Source of the DNA: Paraglaciecola sp. T6c
Lineage (GTDB): Bacteria > Pseudomonadota > Gammaproteobacteria > Enterobacterales > Alteromonadaceae
Length of the DNA stretch: 64,000 bases
NCBI RefSeq assembly: GCF_000014225.1
Contig: NC_008228.1
Coordinates: 5,084,001-5,148,000 of the forward strand
Direction of reading: 5' to 3'
A program made the translations under genes and the position numbers. Under the pieces are notes generated by a model. It was not told where the DNA came from. It made no database searches and saw nothing but the letters and a program-made list of their open reading frames with translations. Shown piece by piece: positions 58,333-64,000 of this stretch (positions within the stretch are counted from its first letter, which is position 1; the number at the start of each line of letters is the position of its first letter).

Positions 58333-59457
58333 ATGGCAACACTTTCTGGTCAACCAGAAGCAAAAAGAACCGAACCTGCGGTTTGGTTACTTTTCTTAGG
58401 CGTTTTATACACGCTCTATTTCACCCAAAGTCTATTGATGCCTCTGGTCGTTACTTCACTTATTGCACTGCTTTTGAGCCCACTTGTCGCTGCGCTACAA
58501 GGTTTACATATTCCTCGAACAGTGTCTGCATTTTTACTTGTTTCAACCTTGATAGCGCCTTTTACGTTTCTTGGCGCAGAACTAGCTGAGCCAGCACAAA
58601 AATGGGCCAAGTTAGTACCGGAGTTGACCCAACATGTTACCGAGCAACTCGATTCGATCAGTGATGCTATGGAAGGTGAAAACGAAAGTAACCTACCGGC
58701 TAAAGCCGATGATGAAGAATTTAGCTTCTTCGGTTTATTCAAAAATAAGGCAGAACAGAGGCCCGTTGAGAAAGATGAAAACGTGATGTCTCAACGCTTA
58801 AAGCAAGGGGGGTTAGAGATCATGCTCTCTGTGCTATCAAGTACCCCTTTAATATTGGCTCAGCTAATGACAGGGGTTATTTTAACACTTTTCTTGCTTA
58901 TTTTTGGCCCTCAACTATTTGAAGCGTTTATCCAGCACTTTCCGAAAATTACCGATAAAGATCAAGCGCGATGCCTAGTGGCGACCATTCAAAAAGAATT
59001 ATCTCGCTACATAGTGACCGTCAGTATTATCAACGCCGGTCTTGGTCTGAGCACGGCTTTTGTGTTGTACTTAATCGGCATTGAAGATGCGCTTCTTTGG
59101 GGGGTATTGGCAGGTCTATTAAACTTTATTCCATATGTAGGTTCACTTATTGGAGCAACCATTTTAACCCTAGCAGGACTGGTTCAGTTTGGCGTGCAGG
59201 TGACTGCGCTTATTCCTCCAGCCGTTTACTTTGGGTTAAATCTTATTGAGTCTCAGTTTATTACTCCTACTGTGCTAGGTCGTAATATGCAGCTTAATCC
59301 GCTTATCGTTGTCTTGTGGTTGTTGGTCTGGGGTTGGTTGTGGGGTGCAGTCGGCGTTTTGTTAGCAGTACCTTTATTAGTGTGTATAAAGTTAACACTG
59401 GACCAATTAAATATCTGGACTCACTGGTTAAAAATCATCGAAGCGAAAAGCCACTAA
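58333..59457 (+). CDS. AI-2E family transporter
   Basis: A 374-residue integral membrane protein of the AI-2E (PerM/TqsA) exporter superfamily with seven or eight helices. Family features are the N-terminal pair of helices, a polar region of about 60 residues (about 95-155, here acidic), and the C-terminal block ALLWGVLAGLLNFIPYVGSLIGA with LIESQFITPTVLGRNMQLNPLIVVLWLL. Substrates of most members are unknown; the family name does not prove autoinducer transport. Confidence 0.9.
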   Translation: MATLSGQPEAKRTEPAVWLLFLGVLYTLYFTQSLLMPLVVTSLIALLLSPLVAALQGLHIPRTVSAFLLVSTLIAPFTFLGAELAEPAQKWAKLVPELTQHVTEQLDSISDAMEGENESNLPAKADDEEFSFFGLFKNKAEQRPVEKDENVMSQRLKQGGLEIMLSVLSSTPLILAQLMTGVILTLFLLIFGPQLFEAFIQHFPKITDKDQARCLVATIQKELSRYIVTVSIINAGLGLSTAFVLYLIGIEDALLWGVLAGLLNFIPYVGSLIGATILTLAGLVQFGVQVTALIPPAVYFGLNLIESQFITPTVLGRNMQLNPLIVVLWLLVWGWLWGAVGVLLAVPLLVCIKLTLDQLNIWTHWLKIIEAKSH

Positions 59458-59470
59458 GCCATTGTAAAAA

Positions 59471-59484
59471 TTGATTCAGATCAA
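59471..59484 (+). promoter_or_regulatory. FNR-type binding site
   Basis: TTGAT-TCAG-ATCAA is a perfect match to the FNR consensus TTGATNNNNATCAA. A -10-like TAGCAT lies at 59506-59511, so the site centre would be about 41 bases before the transcription start, the position of class II FNR activation. It lies 59 bases before the start of a 40-codon membrane protein gene. Confidence 0.75.
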
Positions 59485-59542
59485 TTCTGCCCCTCAGCGA
59501 TCCGCTAGCATTACGTTATCAAATCATTGAGGGGAAATAATC

Positions 59543-59665
59543 ATGATGGCATTAATATTAACCGATCCGGTTGCTTGGGGCTCAATTCTTGGCATAGGCG
59601 TAATCGTGGCGTTGTGTTGTTATTACGCTTACCTTTTCGTGCATAACACTATCGAAAATCGCTAA
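59543..59665 (+). CDS. 40-residue single-pass membrane protein (DUF3149-like)
   Basis: A short open frame starting ATG ATG GCA after a strong ribosome-binding site (GAGGGG). The product has one membrane helix (about residues 12-33), preceded by LILTDPVAWGS and followed by NTIENR. The size and the DPV-S pattern resemble the DUF3149 mini-proteins. A perfect FNR-type site upstream suggests induction under low oxygen. Family assignment is tentative; coding status is well supported by the ribosome-binding site and the clean helix. Confidence 0.75.
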   Translation: MMALILTDPVAWGSILGIGVIVALCCYYAYLFVHNTIENR

Positions 59666-59671
59666 GCTTAA

Positions 59672-59980
59672 TTATGCTTGGTTATGTATTGAGAACGGCA
59701 ATACCATAGCGCGTTCAGATTTTGGATTGCCAATCATTTCGTCATAGGGTGACAAGTGAATCAACTCAGCATGATTAACGCAGCAATCACTTAGCGCGTC
59801 GCGGATATGCTCCGTGCTTCTAAATGACATTGGCCTATGCGTCGACTTGTCATACACCACGCCTTGCTTGCCTGCTATGGTTAAGCGCAATATATAAAGG
59901 CTCATGTCGTGAGACTCAACTGAGGCCACCTCAATGTTAGGTTTGTTTGACATAATGTCTTGCAACATATACTTAAGCAT
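59672..59980 (-). CDS. DUF6482 family protein
   Basis: A 102-residue soluble protein resembling DUF6482 proteins: SHDMSLYILRLTIAGKQGVVYD, PMSFRSTEHIRDAL and the characteristic LSPYDEMIG near the C-terminus. Function unknown. The frame extends to 60010, but the ATG at 59980 has GGAG five bases upstream. It is convergent with the 40-residue membrane protein gene, six bases apart. Confidence 0.8.
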   Translation of the reverse strand: MLKYMLQDIMSNKPNIEVASVESHDMSLYILRLTIAGKQGVVYDKSTHRPMSFRSTEHIRDALSDCCVNHAELIHLSPYDEMIGNPKSERAMVLPFSIHNQA

Positions 59981-60066
59981 AATGACTCCAGTGAGTATGA
60001 CCTTCAGCACATGCCAAGATCGTTTTGCAGTTGATGGATTTTTTACTCACATAGGATGAAGTCAGA

Positions 60067-61305
60067 TCATCCAGTAATCGCCATATTTTCTTTTTGCTCA
60101 ACGATGTTGGTGTATTCTTTTTTTAAGCTCGGCCACATAGCAATACTCAGCACAGTAAAAGATGAAATGCTTAACATTAGCCATAAAGGGATCGGCTGAG
60201 TCGCGAGCACACTTATTAACACTACGTATTTTGCTACCTCTAGCCACCAACCTGATACTTTCATCGCCAATACTTCACCTACTGACAGACTGGCGAATAT
60301 GACCCAAGCAATTACGAGTACCTGTTGCATAAGCGCTAAATGGGTAATATTTAATAAAAATACTAAGCCTATAAAAGTCGTTAGCCCGTGCTGTAACAGT
60401 GCATAAGTTTTACGTCGTGTTGAAATGGCTATGTCGAACTTTTTAAAACGCGTTAAATCTACCCGCCCCAGAGGATAATCGCGCTCCATATCAGCGGGGC
60501 GCCAGCCAGTTTTACCAAACCATACTTTGAATTTGTCTGACCACGCTTTGGTTCGCCAGCTATCCTTTATGAGTTGCTGATAAACATGGGTGTTGGCATA
60601 GATAGGGTTCCAACTGTGTAGCGCTTTGCGGATCCCGTAAATAGGGGGCTCTTCGTCCAATTCATCTTGAAATGAGCCGAACAACCGATCCCATATAATG
60701 AAAACTCCCCCGTAATTGCGGTCAATATAGATCTGGTTTTGCGCATGGTGAGCTCGATGATTAGAGGGTGTTACGAATATCCATTCTAACCAGCCTAGCC
60801 TACCAATGTGACGTGTGTGCACCCAAAACTGATAAATAAGATTGAGTGAGCCCACGGTAAGCAGTAGCATCGGGTCGACACCGAGAAAGGCTAGGGGTAG
60901 GTAAAATATCCAACTTAAAAAACTGCCGCTCGTTTGTCGCAAGGCGGTGGTGAGGTTGTACTCTTCACTAGAGTGGTGCACCACATGAGCGGCCCACAAA
61001 ATACTCATTTCATGGCCAAATCTGTGATTCCAGTAATAGCAAAAGTCATATAGCACAAATGCAATCAGCCCTAGCCAGATGTTATCTCCCAAGGTGAAAA
61101 GCGCATAGTTATCATATAAGACCACGTATAAAGTAAAGGGCACTAAGGCTTTCAAAATTCCGAACATACGGCTCAACACTCCCGCCGTTAAGCTATTAAT
61201 CGCATCATTAGTCCGGTAGTAATCTGTTTTTCTGAAATACTCAGCCACTAGCTCTAAAGCAATCAATAAAAAGAAAAAGGGTATGGCGTAAATTATATAA
61301 CTCAT
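60067..61305 (-). CDS. sterol desaturase / fatty acid hydroxylase family protein
   Basis: A 412-residue membrane di-iron enzyme. Histidine boxes are visible: HRFGH (about residue 93), HVVHHSSEEYN (about 108) and NHRAHH (about 183), in the order H-x3-H, HxxHH, HxxHH, between hydrophobic helices. Members hydroxylate or desaturate lipids, or cleave ether lipids (AGMO-like); the substrate is unknown. The C-terminal 150 residues carry further helices, as in the alkylglycerol monooxygenase-like group. Confidence 0.88.
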   Translation of the reverse strand: MSYIIYAIPFFFLLIALELVAEYFRKTDYYRTNDAINSLTAGVLSRMFGILKALVPFTLYVVLYDNYALFTLGDNIWLGLIAFVLYDFCYYWNHRFGHEMSILWAAHVVHHSSEEYNLTTALRQTSGSFLSWIFYLPLAFLGVDPMLLLTVGSLNLIYQFWVHTRHIGRLGWLEWIFVTPSNHRAHHAQNQIYIDRNYGGVFIIWDRLFGSFQDELDEEPPIYGIRKALHSWNPIYANTHVYQQLIKDSWRTKAWSDKFKVWFGKTGWRPADMERDYPLGRVDLTRFKKFDIAISTRRKTYALLQHGLTTFIGLVFLLNITHLALMQQVLVIAWVIFASLSVGEVLAMKVSGWWLEVAKYVVLISVLATQPIPLWLMLSISSFTVLSIAMWPSLKKEYTNIVEQKENMAITG

Positions 61306-61665
61306 TGCATAGCTGCCTAAACGAACTTATTTCGACTAATACCCTCTAAATTAAGGTGTTCGATGCTCGTTAGCAACATTTTATTAACAAAGTTCAACAA
61401 CGCCATAATTCAAAAGATTATAAGAACAGAGTTTAACAAGGTTGCAGCCTGTCAAATTAATACCCACTCCATTAAATAATTAGCCACTCAGCGAAAATTA
61501 ATGGAATTGGTATAATTTCAACGAATTGAGATATATAGCCCTTGATAGATTGATCTTTTATCACAACACTATAAGTTAGCCAGTATAAAGCGAAGTGCTC
61601 TTGATAAAGTGTAAATGTGCACAGCCACAGTTTCAGGCCAAGTTGATGCCTCTAAAGGAGTTTTT
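61306..61665. other. intergenic region with palindromic repeat, upstream of the DUF3014 gene
   Basis: A 360-base AT-rich region between the divergent hydroxylase and DUF3014 genes. It holds copy 2 of the palindromic repeat at 61461-61512. The stretch 61615-61665 is open in frame with the downstream gene but the real start has its own ribosome-binding site. No other feature recognised. Confidence 0.5.
61461..61512. repeat. palindromic intergenic repeat, copy 2
   Basis: A 52-base element beginning TACCCACTCCATTAAATAAT and ending ATGGAATTGGTA, almost identical to 35784-35836. The arms TACCCACTCCATTAA and TTAATGGAATTGGTA pair with two mismatches around a core containing TAGCCACTCAGCG. Intergenic, no gene inside. 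Confidence 0.88.
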
Positions 61666-62505
61666 ATGAGTGAAGAAGACGTAAAAAATAAATCATTAGT
61701 GCCTTATGTAGCGATCGCGGTTGTATTAATCGTAGTGATTGGCGCTGTGCTTTTCTGGCCTGCTGACAAACCAGTTGAGCCTGAGCCTCCGGTTGAAGTG
61801 CCTGTTACCACTATTCCTGAAGTTGCTCCATTACCTTTGCCAGAAGAAGAACCTATGGCACAAGAGCCAGAAGAACTGCCTGAGCCAGAAGCAACACCTG
61901 AGCCTATCCCTGAGCCGGAGCCACTTGATACCAGCGACGGCGCAGTCAAAACCGAACTATTAAAATTGTCAGATTATGGCGAGCTAGCACGTTTATTGGT
62001 GAATGACGACTTGCTACAACGCTTTGTTATTACCACCAACAATTTGGCAGATGAAGAATTACCCGCGAATCATCAGGTATTAAAAAAGCCTGAGCAAACG
62101 TTCCGCACTTTTCAACAAGCAGACAAAGAATGGATAGACCCAGCTAGCTACAAGCGTTATACCCCTTATGTTGATGTACTTGAGTCACTTGATCCTGAGT
62201 CGTTAGAGCAGCTTTATCAAGAATACAAGCCCGCTATCAACGAGATATTTGCAGAGATCAGCAGTCCTGGGCAGGATTTCGATGACACTCTACTCGATGC
62301 CATCGACTTATTACTTGATACGCCAGAAGTGCCTGTTCCTGTCGAGGTTTATACTGACAGTGTCATGTTTAAGTTTAAAGATGAGCGTTTAGAAGCCTTA
62401 GCGTCACCCCAAAAACAATTACTGCGCACCGGTCCTGAAAATATGCGCCGTATTAAAGCCAAACTGCGAGAGCTCAAGACCGCTATCGCTGCAGATCAAG
62501 AATAG
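61666..62505 (+). CDS. DUF3014 domain protein
   Basis: A 279-residue protein with one N-terminal membrane helix (about 13-31), a Pro/Glu-rich linker (about 35-85) and a C-terminal DUF3014 domain. The latter shows LLQRFVITTNNLADEELP, IDPASYKRYTPYVDVLESLD and LLRTGPENMRRIKAKLREL, all typical of the family. Function unknown; the soluble part probably faces the periplasm. The ATG at 61666 has AAAGGAG upstream and is preferred to the GTG at 61615. The DUF1285 gene follows after twelve bases. Confidence 0.88.
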   Translation: MSEEDVKNKSLVPYVAIAVVLIVVIGAVLFWPADKPVEPEPPVEVPVTTIPEVAPLPLPEEEPMAQEPEELPEPEATPEPIPEPEPLDTSDGAVKTELLKLSDYGELARLLVNDDLLQRFVITTNNLADEELPANHQVLKKPEQTFRTFQQADKEWIDPASYKRYTPYVDVLESLDPESLEQLYQEYKPAINEIFAEISSPGQDFDDTLLDAIDLLLDTPEVPVPVEVYTDSVMFKFKDERLEALASPQKQLLRTGPENMRRIKAKLRELKTAIAADQE

Positions 62506-62517
62506 GTTTCAGTCAAT

Positions 62518-63042
62518 ATGGACTTAGCAACACTACAAAAACAGCTTGGCGATCAACAAGGCAAGCTGCCACCGGTTGATAAGTGGAACCCAGATTTTTG
62601 TGGCGATATGGATCTCGTCATAAAGCACGATGGGAGCTGGTTTTACATGGGTACGCCTATCGGTCGAAAAGCGTTGGTGAAACTGTTTGCTAGTGTGTTG
62701 AAAAAAGAGGGTGACCAATACTTTTTGGTCACCCCAGTAGAAAAGCTCGGTATTACAGTAGAAGACGTACCTTACGTGATCACCCAATGGGAACAACAAG
62801 GTGATTTACTGGTATTTACGACTCAGACTGAAGAGCAAATAATCGTTAGCGCGCAAAATCCTGTTGAACTCAAACAAGACAGCAAAAATAACCTTGCTTT
62901 GCCTTATATCAAGGTAAGGCGCAATTTATGGGCGCGATTGCATCAAAACGTTTACTACCAATTAATTGAACAAGCCGAGCAAGAAGACGACGCCTTATTT
63001 ATCAGTAGTGGGGATTATCGTTTTTGCCTAGGTAAGCTCTAA
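62518..63042 (+). CDS. DUF1285 domain protein
   Basis: A 174-residue soluble protein of the DUF1285 family: CGDMDLVIKHDGSWFYMGTPIGRKALVKLFASVLKKEGD (about residues 24-62), then YFLVTPVEKLGITVEDVPYV and a C-terminal VRRNLWARLHQNVYYQLIEQ. Its role is unknown. It lies twelve bases after the DUF3014 gene and is probably co-transcribed with it. Confidence 0.9.
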   Translation: MDLATLQKQLGDQQGKLPPVDKWNPDFCGDMDLVIKHDGSWFYMGTPIGRKALVKLFASVLKKEGDQYFLVTPVEKLGITVEDVPYVITQWEQQGDLLVFTTQTEEQIIVSAQNPVELKQDSKNNLALPYIKVRRNLWARLHQNVYYQLIEQAEQEDDALFISSGDYRFCLGKL

Positions 63043-63212
63043 TTACCCTGCGTTTTTACCCCTTCTAGTTGACTTTTGCTCATTGAAATCATTGTTTTGT
63101 AGATGGCTTATCGAAATAACATTTTGTTAACATTTAGTGCCCAGCATCGTTTTGACCTGCCGACCTTATTCCCCTAATCTGAACACTCACTAGCTAAAAC
63201 GAGAATAATACT

Positions 63213-64000
63213 ATGCGAGTTTCAATGATCAGCGTTGCCTTAGCCGCTTCGCTGATATGCACCCAAGCCCTAGCGGCCACCTATATACAAGCAGGCAAGC
63301 TTATCCCCGCCAATTCAGACAGGGTAATGAGTGAAGTGACCGTAGTGGTCGATGGCAATAAGATCAGCAAAATCCATCAAGGCTATATTTCCGGCGGCGA
63401 ACAAGATGAACTGGTCGATCTTAAAACGCACACCCTTATGCCTGGCTTGATGGATATGCACACCCACGTTACCTCGCAACACAATGGTCCATCGAGTTAC
63501 ATGGAGCGATTTACCCTAAATGAAGCCGACTATGCCATAAAAGGCGTTCAGTACGCCAAGCGTACACTTCTGGCGGGTTTCACCACTATTCGCAACTTAG
63601 GCGATGGTTATAACGAGTCGGTAGCCCTACGCAATGCGATCAACAAAGGTGTCGTGGAAGGCCCACGTATTTTTACAGCGGCAAAATCAATTGCCACAAC
63701 GGGTGGGCATGCTGACCCGACCAACGGTACAGCAAAGAAAATTCAAGGTGACCCAGGCGCCGCTGACGGCGTAATTAATGGCGTAGCAGAGGCACGTAAA
63801 GCCGTTCGTCAACGCTATAAAGACGGCGCAGACTTAATCAAAATCACGGCCACTGGCGGGGTTTTATCTGTCGCTAAAAGTGGTCAGAATCCGCAGTTTA
63901 TGGACGATGAATTAAAGGCTATTGTTGATACTGCTAAAGATTATGGTATGACAATCGCCGTTCATGCGCACGGTAAAGAAGGCATGGAGCGCGCGATTGA
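63213..64000 (+). CDS. exported amidohydrolase family protein (5' part)
   Basis: Open from ATG at 63213 to the window end, at least 262 residues, with no stop. Signal peptide ends ALA-A (about residue 22). The metal-dependent hydrolase domain shows MPGLMDMHTHV with the HxH pair, ADLIKITATGGV with the likely carboxylated lysine, and TIAVHAHG with a further metal ligand. It belongs to the imidazolonepropionase-like group, several of which act on dipeptides. Substrate unknown. The rest lies beyond the window. Confidence 0.88.
   Translation, partial: MRVSMISVALAASLICTQALAATYIQAGKLIPANSDRVMSEVTVVVDGNKISKIHQGYISGGEQDELVDLKTHTLMPGLMDMHTHVTSQHNGPSSYMERFTLNEADYAIKGVQYAKRTLLAGFTTIRNLGDGYNESVALRNAINKGVVEGPRIFTAAKSIATTGGHADPTNGTAKKIQGDPGAADGVINGVAEARKAVRQRYKDGADLIKITATGGVLSVAKSGQNPQFMDDELKAIVDTAKDYGMTIAVHAHGKEGMERAI

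Noticed and set aside
61704..61949. Gly/Ser-rich minus-strand frame opposite the DUF3014 gene
   Set aside because: It is the antisense shadow of the Pro/Glu codon repeat in the real gene.

Overview
The window looks like a chromosomal segment from a marine gammaproteobacterium of the order Alteromonadales (Alteromonas/Glaciecola/Paraglaciecola type). I infer this from protein-level resemblance to E. coli, Shewanella and Pseudomonas core genes, moderate GC, a caa3-type cytochrome oxidase cluster, a PEP-CTERM-like surface protein and a short palindromic intergenic repeat. No species assignment can be proven from sequence reading alone. Almost everything is chromosomal backbone: I see no phage, no intact insertion sequence, no CRISPR array and no plasmid or conjugation genes.

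Layout. 1-7,000: trxA, rho (with a long leader), purEK, a tRNA-Thr(UGU) with its own strong promoter, and tex. 7,100-9,000: a small lipoprotein, then a pair reading leftward (a flagellar-rod-like 87-residue protein and an SprA-related HEQAH putative metalloprotease). 9,000-14,200: bioH and comF diverge, a secreted M14 carboxypeptidase follows in convergent orientation, then nfuA behind a candidate IscR site. This is the bioH-gntX-nfuA neighbourhood of E. coli with an inserted peptidase gene. 14,100-17,250: a MATE transporter, a secreted polysaccharide deacetylase and an acetyltransferase. 17,245-25,900: the aa3/caa3 cytochrome c oxidase locus, with ctaC (fused to cytochrome c), ctaD, a 75-aa protein, ctaG and coxC in one unit and SURF1, a CxxxC membrane protein, ctaA, ctaB and SCO in a second. 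A DUF2909 gene lies antiparallel between the two units.

26,200-29,600: lexA with a double SOS operator, divergent from plsB. 29,600-39,600: branched-chain amino acid genes. ilvD-ilvA sit behind an ilv leader peptide and attenuator (found here by reading the minus strand), and the ilvY/ilvC divergon follows a TRIC channel gene, comM and a PepSY protein. 39,600-49,000: an orphan 110-aa protein, an OmpA-family lipoprotein, a Bcr/CflA transporter, an overlapping EamA-carbonic anhydrase-histidine phosphatase operon, an M20 peptidase, a large unrecognised membrane protein and an IalB-like secreted protein. 49,100-55,000: a NIDO-domain PEP-CTERM-like protein with an in-frame hexanucleotide repeat, type II NADH dehydrogenase and proBA. 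55,200-64,000: an M1 metallopeptidase with a DUF6702 partner, an AI-2E-family permease, a 40-aa membrane protein behind a perfect FNR-box consensus, a DUF6482 protein, a sterol-desaturase-family hydroxylase, DUF3014 and DUF1285 genes, and the 5' part of a secreted amidohydrolase running off the end.

The points most worth a second look are regulatory: the ilv attenuator, the IscR-like site at nfuA, and the FNR box with its 40-aa gene. Also notable are the two-copy palindromic repeat that supplies the only upstream start codon of the PepSY gene, and the orphan membrane and secreted proteins. I did not find a convincing wholly new multi-gene system.
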